From NCBI GenBank assembly GCA_021234155.1, contig JAJEKV010000110.1:1180187-1244186 (forward strand): 64,000 nt of DNA, read 5' to 3'. The position numbers and the translations under genes are program-made. Below, one piece after another: positions 53,850 to 64,000 of the stretch; position 1 is the first letter of the stretch; each line of letters opens with the position of its first letter. Under the pieces are notes generated by a model. That model was not told the origin of the DNA, did no database searches, and saw nothing but the letters and a program-made list of their open reading frames with translations. Origin of the DNA: Isoetes taiwanensis (taxonomy: Eukaryota > Streptophyta > Lycopodiopsida > Isoetales > Isoetaceae).

Positions 53850-55440
53850 CACATGAGAATGGAAGTCTCAACTTAACAATTCTGAATCAACTTACGCATT
53901 GTCTATCTACGTATTGTCTGAGAGTATGAAGGTCTCCCTTAACCATTGTAGATGACCTTTGCGTATTGTTTACCATTTCCGGTGGTTTCCTTTCCCCAAT
54001 TCAAACTTCGACATTTGTTTCTAGAATTAGAGGCATCCTGCATTATGCGTCGGCCTGTGCTCCTTTAGAATGTCCCAGAAATCATCAACCATTTGCCACA
54101 TCCTTAGAAATATATGGCGAGGTGGTGAATACATAATCAAATACGCATCCAAATTAAAGCACGGAATCAAAAGAGGTAGCGAAAGATTGGAGAAAATAAA
54201 TATTTTTATAAAGATCTGCTGTCATCAACAATATACAATTACCCTCATATTGTAGGTATTCACTAAGCTACTGAGATAAGTTTTAAGTACAATGGTTTTC
54301 AGATGGATGGGCCACTTGAAAGGCATCTCTACAAAGCAATGGAGTGCGATCCCCAAATAAATACAAAGTCATGCACTATGCTGGCAGTTACTGCGGCATA
54401 CAACTTCATTTACATTAACCTGTTTCATGGATGACCAAATTGCTATGTCAAAAGTATACCATTTCACGCTTTCGCGAGAAATTCCGATGCATGAGGCCTT
54501 AAAACAGCCAATTTCTTGTTTTTGTAATCCACAATCTAACATGCCACGTGAAGGATTGTTCCCTCACTGTATGTCCTCACTAGAACACCATTCACATCTA
54601 AAATAAAGTTTCCTCTTCAGAGGACTTTCTTTGTACACCTATCATTCAAAAATATAAAGTAAACACCAACTCCAAACACACAAACACAAAAGCGAGAAAT
54701 TTAAAATACTACTAAAAATTAATAATAACTTGTCAACATTTTGATCAACCATTTGTTCAACATTTTGGTCTTGAAATACAATTGTACTGGTTTTGTTTCA
54801 AAAATCACTGGATTAAATCCAAAGATTTTATAGACAAATTTGAATTACTCCCAAGGCACCTCCATAATTGCATTCATTTTGGTACACGATACATGGCCTT
54901 CTTTTCTAGTACTTTTTTGCGGCCTTCCTTTTACATTTTTGCCTTTTCCTAAGTTCTTCATTTTCTAGTTCTTCATTTTACGTAATTGTTTCAGCTTCTT
55001 CTTTTCTGATTCCATATCATTTACTTAATGCCCTCCTTCTAAGAATTGGCACTTCCTTGCCTTCTTGACTTTTTGTGTTGTACGCTTTAATGTTTTTGCC
55101 CCTTCTTTTATTTTGCAACCTCTCCATGCTTTCCTTTTCCTTTTGTTGGCTGCTTTCTTCTCTCGAGAAGGGGAGTAATTTGTACATCCATACTACATCT
55201 GCACCATCCTGTTCAACAACGGTTTCATCACCCCGCTCCACTTGCATATCCTTGATGGATGCTTTTTCTAGCCCCTTTTTACTTTGCTTGCTTTTTAGGA
55301 CTACACAATGCATCTTTAAGCCTTTTTCCAATTCAGAGAAGGTGGCACATAGTCTTGATGCTTGAAGAAGGACCTACCAAGTGAATCAAGTTGATTTGTA
55401 GGTATATCTACTACTAAGGTATATCACTGTAGGCATATCA
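53850..55440 (-). pseudogene. second copy of the FCP1-like/Lys-Glu-rich gene
   Basis: Aligned by eye with 21.82-23.40 kb on the opposite strand. The segment at about 54590-54650 corresponds to the phosphatase motif region (22.58-22.65 kb), including TTTAGATGTGAATGGTGTTC on the minus strand. The Lys/Glu-rich part remains partly open as a 104-residue minus frame (55331-55017). Too broken to encode a protein. Confidence 0.7.
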
Positions 55441-55952
55441 ACTATTTTATTTCACTTCTTCTTTGTCCTATACAAGCGCTTAAACTCCCGAAATATCGGA
55501 TGAATTACACTGCTTGCATTTTACTAGCCTTCTATTTCAACAAGTGCACAAGCCATGGTACTCAGCGGTCTGAGAAAACTAAAATCAAAAGACAATTTGG
55601 CCCTATCATGAAAGAAGTGAGCCACAAAAACGCGACAAGCACCAGAGTTGATTCACGGTAGTCTTACTGGCGATAGTGTTGATGCAAAATGGATTCTAAA
55701 CTTATATTCTTCAGTGCAGCCAAGATTAGAAAGATTGGCTAGAGTTACGAAATTAAACTCTTATAACGATCTCTCACTTCAAAGGGTATTCTTCCACTGA
55801 GGCTGCTCCCTTCTGTATGGAGACTTGAAAAGGTTTTAACTTCGGTTCTGATAATATGTCTCCATTTGTAGTGTCAAAGCATCTCAATTCTTCTCGGTCC
55901 GAGAATCCTCCTTAACTCGGAATATTGTGGTCTTCAAATCCTCAACTTTCTT

Positions 55953-56300
55953 TTAGTAACTCTCTTCAAGTTCCACACTAAATTTTTCATTAGACTTAGC
56001 CTCTGTGACTAAACTAACCTCAATTGCATGCACCTCTTTAACATACTTGCCACTTTTAAATTTCTCAAGCTTATTTCTGACTTCCTTAATCAATTCAAAG
56101 AGTTCTCTAACTACTTGAGAGTGGTCCCTAATTTTGCTTTCTAAGCAAGTAACTTTTGCTAGAGTGATTGGCAACTTGGACATCCTTTCCTCTTGGAGCA
56201 CGCAATTTCTATACTTCATAGCTTGAGCCCTAAAGAGGCCCAATTGATCTTGTGCTTTCTGCGAGGGGTTTGAAATGCTTGATATCCTGAATTTTCCCAT
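55953..56300 (-). CDS. coiled-coil ORF, unrecognised
   Basis: A 115-residue frame with ITLAKVTCLESKIRDHSQVV, RELFELIKEVRNKLEKFKSG and EVHAIEVSLVTEAKS: a regular Leu/Ile heptad pattern over about 60 residues. The style resembles coiled-coil ORFs found in plant retroelement-derived proteins, but I cannot assign it. There is no flanking recognisable gene. Confidence 0.3.
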   Translation of the reverse strand: MGKFRISSISNPSQKAQDQLGLFRAQAMKYRNCVLQEERMSKLPITLAKVTCLESKIRDHSQVVRELFELIKEVRNKLEKFKSGKYVKEVHAIEVSLVTEAKSNEKFSVELEESY

Positions 56301-56309
56301 GCAAAAGCA

Positions 56310-58020
56310 TAAGCCACACCTTTCTCACTTCATTGTTTGGCATAGTTTCCTTTTTGATATAATTTTTTTCAACTTAATCTGTCCAATTTTCTACCGGGCA
56401 GAAATTTTGGATCATGGAAACTTTCATCTTATTGCTTGGGCCTTCTTATGACCGAGGCCCATTGTTGCATGTTATTCTCTTCCAACCATTTTACTTTCAA
56501 AGCGGTGCAATCACTTCACCCGAAAGTCCATGAATATGTATGAAATCTTGCTTTCGGTCCTGCTTACGGCCATTACAGCAGGGTAAGGCGGATCAAAATG
56601 TGTAGCTGGCCCGGAATTGAAATCAGGAAGAGGATTGAGGAAGCGGATTCAAAATTGAAGAGGCGAGAATAAAAGAAAGGCATACCGTGAAGCAGGCAAA
56701 TGATGTCCTCTGAAAAAAAGCATCCTTTGCTTTCGAATTTAGGTGCTTCCCAAGGTGCTTGGTGCTTTTCAGCATTTTGCAAGGTACCACTATCAAATTT
56801 ACACCGTTTGGATGCACAACCGTTAAAGACCTGTTTTTGAAAGCTTTACAAAACAAAGAAGACAATCACCGAAGGTTTGGTAGCCAAGCTCATAAATGAA
56901 TGATGGTCACTCTCTCAAAAGCTTATGGGATAAATTTGGTGGATGCATTCGGTCGAGTCATGATGATGAGTTAGTCTACGGAGGATCTTATTGAGGGTTG
57001 AAGTGGGCATAGAAGAGGTGAAGCTTTGGAGGTCTTTTCTGTTACATATGTGTTGTCTATTACATGCTTAGTATGTTTACGTATTTGAATTAGCCATGTA
57101 AGACCATCTAAAAAGAATACCAAACATTGAAGGAAATAATACCAAAAATCACTTAGAAGATACATAAATATCTTTAGTAATTAACGACGTGCCTTTTTTT
57201 ATTATAAACTTTATAGAGTACATAGCCCATCTGCGTTGTAAATTTATGGTTTTGTGTTGCCTTATGAAGGGGAAAGCCTTCCATAAAAATAAAGGGTAAA
57301 TTCCCATATCTTTGTCACACTTTGCCCCCATGTGGATCTCCTTGATTCTTGTGGCGTTGTTCTTCTTTTCGTATATTATTATTTAAAGTTTTCTTTTGTT
57401 GTTGGCTATTATTCACCTCATGTTTTGAAAGAAAATGTGTTTCGACTTGTCACATCCACTTCCTTGGTAATAATGTTGCGTCTTTTTGATGATGTTCCAA
57501 GCATATGTCGTTGTTTTATCAAAAGGCTGGCCGTGGCGTATATAAAGCAATTTCAAGTTTCAAGAGATTGTTGGAGTACCTTTGTCTTTAAATTGATAAA
57601 TTCTAGAAGCACTATACATGCATACATTTAAGAACATAATAACATACGCGAATATTTAGGAACACTATAATAACCTGCGTTATCATATACCAACTTCCAA
57701 ACACAATAGATACAAAGTATGAACTATGTATGTCCCTAATGGGTTTCAGCATTTGACATGCGTAGGGTTTGAGATTAAAGGAAGTAAAACAACTGCCAGG
57801 CTGATTCCATTTACCGTGAGTTTTCGGTCGTTGAAGAGTATTTAGAGGATGACTACTCACGAGGAAGAAGAGGCGGACCCAACTCCACTGCAGATTTGTA
57901 CTCGTTGTGGTACCTAATAAGACGTACATGCGAGAAGTCGCCCCACAAATTTCATGAATGAACTGCGATATGTATGCATCGAGAGTGTGCTAAATATCAA
58001 TACGAGAAGAAGAGGCCTCA
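56310..58020. other. no recognisable gene
   Basis: Only short frames of up to about 105 residues and no familiar motifs. AT-rich in 57.05-57.7 kb. Confidence 0.4.
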
Positions 58021-58029
58021 ATTGATGTA

Positions 58030-58920
58030 GCATCTGTCAGATAAGGAGGTTTAAGCATTCCCTCATTGCAAGTCTCTATAGCACATTGAGGATGGATTAA
58101 TTTCCATCCCGGTGGCTCATGACCACAATCAAATGGCTCGAGGAATGAAGTGATCAACTCCATTTGTAAAGCTCAGCAGGTGGGGCGTAGGCGCCAACCT
58201 CCCTCAAGAAATGGTCCCATAGCTCATCCATTCGAGCGCCTGGAATGCGGGGGCGTGCTTCGCGGTATACGGAAGTAGCCCGAGGGAGGATTGGGTCAAT
58301 CATTTGCAAAAGCGAGCAAGGATCACCGGCCGGGCAAGAACACGGAGCAAGCGAGAGGCAAGTAGCAGATCAAGAGCAAGGAACAAGATCAAGTAGCAGA
58401 GGCGGTATGGAAGTAGCAAGAAGGAACAAGGATCAAGATCAAGGAGCAAAAAGGGAGCAATGAGCAAGGAAGATCAGTAGCAAGAAGATCAAGTAGATCA
58501 AGTAGCAAGGAACAAGATCAAGTATCAAGATCAGAGCAAGGGGCAAAGATTATAGCAAGAACGGGAATGAAGTAGCAAGAAACAAGGATCAAGATCAAGT
58601 AGCAGAAGCAATGAACAAGGAAGATCTAAGTAGCAAGAAGGAATCAGGAACAAGGAGAGATCTAAAGCAAAGAAGATCAAGGAACAAAAGGAGGATCAAA
58701 AAGTACTTAAAGAAAATCAAAAAAGGAACAAGAAGATGAAGGAGCAAGAAGCAAGGATGAGATCAAAAATAGGTGAAAAGTGAAAGTGAAAGCAAAATTT
58801 GAGAAAAGAATTTATAGCCTACGAATCCAATAATGTTGAAGTATAATACCAATAATGTTGAAGTATAATACCAATAATGTTGAAGTATAATAATGTTGAA
58901 GCAAGACATTCATAAATTAA
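58030..58920 (-). repeat. inverted copy of the CT-rich minisatellite and short ORF
   Basis: Reverse complement of 30.87-31.74 kb. The ORF part (GATCAACTCCAT, TGGCTCATGACCACAATCAA) is at 58100-58260, the minisatellite words (CAAGATCAAGTAGC, GGAACAAGATCAAG) at 58300-58800 and the AATAATGTTGAAGTATAATA tandem at 58826-58905. Many short indels relative to the first copy. Confidence 0.85.
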
Positions 58921-61900
58921 GTAATTAATGCATTGCCGCGAAAATAAATTCGATTTTTGCCGGTACGGTCCTAATTCATCTCGGCCTGCGCTCAATTTTT
59001 GAGATTTTTAGGAGGAGAGGTCTATAGGTCAAAGGGTTAGCATTGAGATGAGGTGGGGCGGCCGTTTGCGGGGCAACCCGAGGCTGGCACCCTTCCCCAA
59101 AGTCAGGCCGGGACGCTAGAGATCCTCACAAGAGGGGGAGAGTGGGACCCGGGGCGGGATCCAAAAAGTTCGAGGCTGACCTTCCTGCTGGCGGCTCCCA
59201 TTTTGCGCTAATGACCACCCTCAGGAGCCGGTTCCCCTATCCACGGCCAGATTTGGATCTCAAGATTCCGGAGGCCCCTCTTGGGAAGGCCAAAAGATTC
59301 AGAGATCTGATAGGAGGCTTGTGTGTGTAATCAAAACCTTGAGATCACGATGTGGAAACTTGCTTAAAGCGCCTTTGTTTTGTAGATTCGGTACGAACTC
59401 CAGGAAATGGCAAATCAACCACAGCAAAAATCGTCAGGAATGGCCGAAATTACCCTAGGGAGCAAGTTTACGATTAGGTTTTGTGAAAGAAGCACTCCAG
59501 CCCTCCCCGTGATATCCCAGCATCCACATCCTAGGCCAATTGACCACGAGTGTGATGGAAGTGAAAGGCTACTTTGAAACTTCTTGGAGGGGCCGGTGGT
59601 CTTACGGCCCGCGAGGACCCCAGTCCCCAGGGCAATGTAAAACGTTACGAGTCCGATGAGAGAGCAGTCGCGGTCCAGGAGAGGGGAGGTGGCAGATGCA
59701 GTCCCGAGGGGCGCCCAGGAGAGGAACCTGGCAGAAACTTCAGGAGGATTTTTAGAGATCAGCGCTGGCGTCAGCACCCCCAACTACCTTCAAGACACTT
59801 GGCGCCGTCCCTTGAATCGACAAGGAGGGCCTCCCGGCTGATAAACCACAGTGAAGGTTTGTCCCGGGCTGCCTAAAGAAGAGGTTTCGCGTTTGGGGGC
59901 GAGGTCTGATACGCAGGACTGGCGGGGAAGAATACGAGGAAGCGAGGCGGCGGAATACGGGCAAAAAGAGGCGGCCGGAGGGCGGGAGTTTGGGCACATC
60001 TCCTCCCGTGTGGCAAAGTAGAAGTGGCTTTTGCGATGGCAAGACATTATTAAATTACGCAATTAATGCATTATGAAAATAAATTACGATTTTTTTGCCC
60101 GAAATTTGGATCCTAATTCATCTCAGCCACGCAGACCCAATTTTGGGAATTTTCGAGGAGAAGGTCTAGGTGAGGTTAGCATTAGAGCGGTCGAGGCGGC
60201 CGTTCGCGAGAACAGCCGACTCTTATTCTGTTGTTTGGTAGATTGAGGAAAAGAGCACCATCATTCTTCCAAATGAGTTCCCCGAATGTCTAGGCGGGGA
60301 CCTGCGGGGATCCTCACAAGGGAGAGTGGGACCCGGGGATCCAAAGTTCGAGGCAGCCCTTTCACGGCAGCGCTCCCGAGCACGCTAGCAAGCCACCCTC
60401 CACGGGCAGTTTCCCCTAATATCCGGCCAATTTGGTCCACCTGGGTTGAGGCCCTGCTTAAGGAAGGCCCAAAAGATTAGATCGGTCAGGAGAACTTGTT
60501 GTCAAACATGAGGGCCTGAGCAGATAATAGAAGCGTTGAGTCCATTGGCCGAGGGAAACTTGGTCGCTTGTTGGTCCGGAGAGGGGAGGAGTGGCAGTCC
60601 GTCAGGGCCTTGGGGAGAGGAAGTGGGGAGCAAGCAGCTTAGGGAGGGATTTTTAGGAGTCGCGCTCTGGCGTCGGCACCGCAACTCCACTTCAAGACCG
60701 CGGCGCAAGGTCCGGCGGAGGCGTCGACAGGAGAGGGCGCGGCGGCGTAAACTTCCCCAGTAGGTTGCGGGCTCTCCTAAGAAGGGTTTTAGCGTTTTTG
60801 GGGAAGTGTGATCTCTGTTACTTAAGGACTGGCTGGCAGTAGCGAAAGTGGGAATGCGGGCAAGGGGCGGCGGGCGGAGTTTGGGCCTGTCTCACTCCCT
60901 CCCGATGTGAAAAGCAGAAGTAGAAATTAGGAAACTTTTTATAGTGGCTTTAGAAGACATTAAAATTAAATTCATAATTAATGCATTGTACGAAAATAAA
61001 TTCTGATTTTTGCCAATTTGTTTTCCTAATTCATCTCACATTACACAGACCCAATTTAGGAATTTACGGAGAAGGTCTAGGTCAAAGATTTAGCATTAAA
61101 CGGTCCGAGAGGGCAGCCGTTGCGAGGAACTAGCGGCACCACAAGTCCAAGCGAGGCAGGGGACGGGGATCCCTCCCTGAAGGGAGAGTCCCGGACAGCC
61201 GAGGGATCCAAAAAGTTCAGAGGCAGCCCTTCTGGCGGCGCTCCCATTTGCTGCAGCAGCGACCACCCTCCCGGGCAGGTTCCCCTATCCGGCCAGATTG
61301 GATCCTACGTTGAGGGCCCCTCTTGAGGAGAGCCCAAAAAGATTTCACATGGTCAGGGAGGGAAACTTTTTGACCAAACCGCTGAGCGTCGATGTCGGCC
61401 TTGTAGAAACCCGCCTTGTTTTGTGGATTGGGAGCTACAGGAGCTCGAGGGTAGCAAATCGACCACCAAATCATCAGGAATGGCGAAATTACCTAGGGAG
61501 CAAGTTACGGTCGGTTTTGCGAAGAAGAGGAAACACTCCCGCTGCCTCCCACGGCGGTATCGCATCCACATCACAGGCAATTGACTACGAGGGGTGTGAT
61601 GGAAGTGAGCTACTTGCGGCTTCTTGGGGGTTGGAGTGGTCTTGACCCGCGGAACTTTGGTGGGGCAATGTCGGCGTTACGAGTCCGGTAAAGCGAGCCA
61701 AATCAGCGATTGGGAGAGGGAAGTGCTTGCGTCAGGTCCCAGGGAGCCTTGGGGAGAGGAAGTGGGGCAGCGGCTTCGGGAGGGAGATTTAGGAGTCAGC
61801 TGGCGTCAACACCCCAACTCCACTTCAAGACAGCAAGGTCCCGGCGAGATCGGAAGCAGGAGAGGGCCTCAGAAGCGTAAACCACGTGGGTTGTCCCGAG

Positions 61901-64000
61901 ACTCCCCAGGGTTTGCATTTTGGGGGCAGTCACAGTGCATTGCGCAGGACTGCCCAGAAGCGTGGTAGGCCTCGCGGGCAAGGGGCGGCGGGCCGGAGTT
62001 TGGGCCTGTCCTTCCTACCAGATGTATAAGTAAAGAAATTAGAAACTTTTCAGTGGCAAGGCATTAAGTAAATTACATAATTAATGCATTGTCGAAAATA
62101 AATTCTGATTTTTTACTTGTTGGATCCTAATTCATCTCGACACCGCGAGGGCCAATTTTTGAATTTTAGGAGAAGGTCTAGAGTCAAGGGTTAGCAGCAT
62201 TAGAGCGGTCGAGGGCTTGTAAGCCCGTTTGCAAGGCACCCTTCCCCAAAGTCCAAGCGAGGCGGAGACTACTTGAGGGATCCCTCACAAGAGGGAGAGT
62301 GGGACCCGGGAGGCGGGATCCAAAAGTTCTGGCGGCCCTTCTGGCGGCGCTCCCGGGGCTACCGCTAATGACCACCCTCGGGAGCAGAGTTCCCTATGCT
62401 CCAGAAGCCGTTGGATCCTCGCGTTCGAGGGGCCTCTTGAGGGGAAGGCCCAAAGATTCCCGGTCGGTCGGAAGACTTGTCAAACGCGGGGCCTGAGCGA
62501 ATGTCGGCGTTAGAGTCCATTGGCGAGCGGTCCAGCGGTCCGGAGGGAGTGCGCGTCAGGTCCCGGGGGCAGGGAGAGAAGTGAGGGCAGCGGCTTAGGA
62601 GGGATTTTAGAGATCGCGCTGGCGTCAACACCCAACTCCACTTCAAGACAGGGGCAAGGTCGGCCCGAATCACGACAAGGAGGAGAGGGCCTCAGAAAGC
62701 GTAAGCTCCTGTGGGTTGCCGGGCTCTAAGAAGAGGTTTGCGTTTTGGGGGCGAGGTCACGATGCAATTTGCACTTGGGACACGGCCAGTATGGCCAGGA
62801 AGGTCACGGAGCAGGAGGCCCGGCGAGGGCGGAGTTTGGGCTGTCACTCCTCCCAGGTGTGGCAGAGTAGAGTGGGGCTTTGTAGTGGCAAGACATTACG
62901 TAAATTACGCCAATTAATGCATTGTCACGAAAATAAATTACGATTTTTATGGCCATTTTCCTAATTCATCTACGACACCACTGCATTGTTTGAATTTTAG
63001 GAGAAGGTCTAGGTCAAGGGTTAGCGTGCAGAGCGGTCGGGCGGCCGGGTTGCGGGGCAACGGTAGCACCCTTCCCAAGTCCAAGCGAGGCCCGAGGACC
63101 TTGCGGGGATCCCTCACAAGAGGGGAAGTGGGACTTGCGGGGAAGGATCCAAAAGTTCCCGAGGCGACCCTTCTTGGCGCTGCGCTAACAATGACCACCC
63201 TCGAACCCGGTTCCCCTATCCGGCGTTGGATCCTGGATTGAGGCCCCTCGCCGGGGAGAGAGCCCAAAAGATTTCACATGGTCAGGAACTTGTCCAAGCC
63301 GTGAGCGTCGATGTCGGCCTTGTAGAAACGCAATGTTTTGTCGTTAGGGCATCGAGGGGGAGATGGCCGAAGCCAGGCACACCCAGTAGTAGGGCCGTGA
63401 GAGGTACCCTAGGGGAGCAAGTTACGATGGGTTTTCGCGAAAGAAAAGCTACTCCGCGCCCTCCACGGCGGTATCGCATCCACATCCCTGACGAGTGACT
63501 ACGAGTGTGATGGAAATAGGCTACTTTAGAAACTTCTTCTTGGAGGTGGTGTGGGGTCTTCCCAGCCAGGAACTTGGTCCCCGAGGGGCAATGTCGGCGT
63601 TAGGAGGTCCATTGGCGAGAGCCAAATTGCGTCCCAGGAGAGGAGGTGTGCGTCAGTCCCAGGGAGCCTTAGGAGAGGAAGGCCGAGAACAGCGGCTTCC
63701 GGGAGATTTTAGAGGTCCGCATGCGGCGTCAACACCCCATCACTTCAAGACACGAGGCGCCAAGGTCGGTAGGAATCGACAAGGAGAGGGCCTCCGGCAT
63801 GCTCCCTATTGGGGTTGTGAGGCTCCTAGAAGGGTTTTACATTTGGGGGCGAGTCACAGTGCACGTACACACTGCTTAGGACACGGCGAGAAGCGGCGGC
63901 AGAATATGGAGCAAGAGGCCCGGCGGAGGCGAGGAGTTTGGGCACAATCATCACTCCTCGATGTGGCAAGTAGAAGTGGGAAACTTTTGCGATGGCAAGA
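58920..64000 (-). repeat. inverted copy of the GC-rich ~1.1-kb array (about 5 units, runs off window)
   Basis: The landmark AATTAATGCATT...AAATAAATT recurs at about 58925, 60062, 60978, 62080 and 62910, giving spacings of 1137, 916, 1102 and 830. Other shared landmarks (TTCCCCTATC, TCCCTCACAAGAGG, GGTCTAGGTCAA) lie in the same order as the complement of 27.19-30.87 kb. Units are far more variable in length than in the first array. The array continues beyond 64000. Confidence 0.85.

Larger units (their letters stand above)
52700..55440. repeat. inverted, diverged copy of the FCP1/transposase 3' region
   Basis: The reverse complement of 21.82-24.5 kb can be followed through this stretch. The intergenic sequence of 24.4-24.5 kb is at 52.7-52.85, the last transposase exon at 52.87-53.56, the FCP1-like domain at 53.85-54.6 and the Lys/Glu-rich part at 54.85-55.44 kb. 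Similarity begins at about 52700 and ends at about 55440; the rest of the transposase and the coiled-coil start are absent. Differences include many short indels. Confidence 0.8.

Noticed and set aside
20690-64000. One giant palindrome formed by the inverted repeats
   Set aside because: The two pairs of inverted segments have different centres of symmetry (coordinate sums about 77.2 kb and 89.8 kb) and the order of parts differs, so they are separate inverted duplicates.
1-64000. CRISPR array, bacterial operons, phage or organelle genes
   Set aside because: The tandem repeats lack regular unique spacers, genes have introns and eukaryotic transposon architecture, and no prokaryotic or organellar gene was recognised.

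Overview
The window is eukaryotic and almost certainly from a land plant with a large, repeat-rich nuclear genome. The evidence is a Ty1/copia element primed by initiator-Met tRNA, plant-type LINEs, hAT and CACTA-type DNA transposons, a fragment of a CYP86-clan cytochrome P450, and a possible PPR remnant. I cannot name the species. The L1-like ORF1 and the unusual DDE-transposase-like gene lean towards a non-flowering plant (fern, lycophyte or gymnosperm), but this is a guess. I see no intact single-copy host gene; nearly everything recognisable is mobile, broken or repeated.

Layout. 1-3.4 kb: a decayed LINE on the minus strand (L1-like ORF1 and part of an endonuclease), then a tRNA-derived SINE. 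3.6-7.44 kb: an internally deleted hAT element with a two-part transposase remnant. 7.8-9.9 kb: a weak PPR-like remnant and a decayed LINE reverse transcriptase, both on the minus strand. 10.40-10.88 kb: a small hAT relative. 12.1-12.4 kb: three SINE heads in tandem. 12.44-21.45 kb: a three-level nest in which a LINE fragment is split by a young Ty1/copia element (two 539-bp LTRs, TSD GGGTT), itself split by a 3245-bp hAT element (12-bp TIRs, 8-bp TSD CAGACGCC).

21.46-27.19 kb holds the least familiar material. On the plus strand is a coiled-coil/RING-like, lysine/glutamate-rich protein followed by an FCP1/NIF-type phosphatase domain. Tail to tail with it, on the minus strand, is a multi-exon transposase-like gene with DFAENY, WSDG and HGKGEHDGAG motifs, interrupted by a 321-bp MITE. 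A diverged, inverted copy of the FCP1 part plus the last transposase exon lies at 52.7-55.4 kb, so this pair behaves as a repeated, probably mobile, unit. 27.19-30.87 kb is a GC-rich ~1.1-kb tandem array, followed by a CT-rich minisatellite and a short ORF. The same array-minisatellite-ORF block recurs inverted at 58.0-64.0 kb.

31.9-32.5 kb looks like one end of a CACTA transposon (terminus CACTACAAAATT, dense ACGTCG motifs). 32.5-44.2 kb is a second LINE (endonuclease and reverse transcriptase) split twice: by a 7862-bp CACTA-like element (TIR CACAAGGCCCCCA, TSD GGG) carrying a P450 gene fragment, and by a 494-bp hAT MITE (TSD GTATTGAC). 44.0-45.3 kb has a DUF8039-like ORF and a set of NotI-containing palindromes. 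47 kb has a broken Ty3/gypsy reverse transcriptase. Most of 47.8-52.7 and 55.4-58.0 kb is unrecognised. Compared with their sister copies at 21-31 kb, the repeats in 52.7-64 kb carry many indels that create CG dinucleotides, so sequence quality there should be checked before the divergence is treated as biological.
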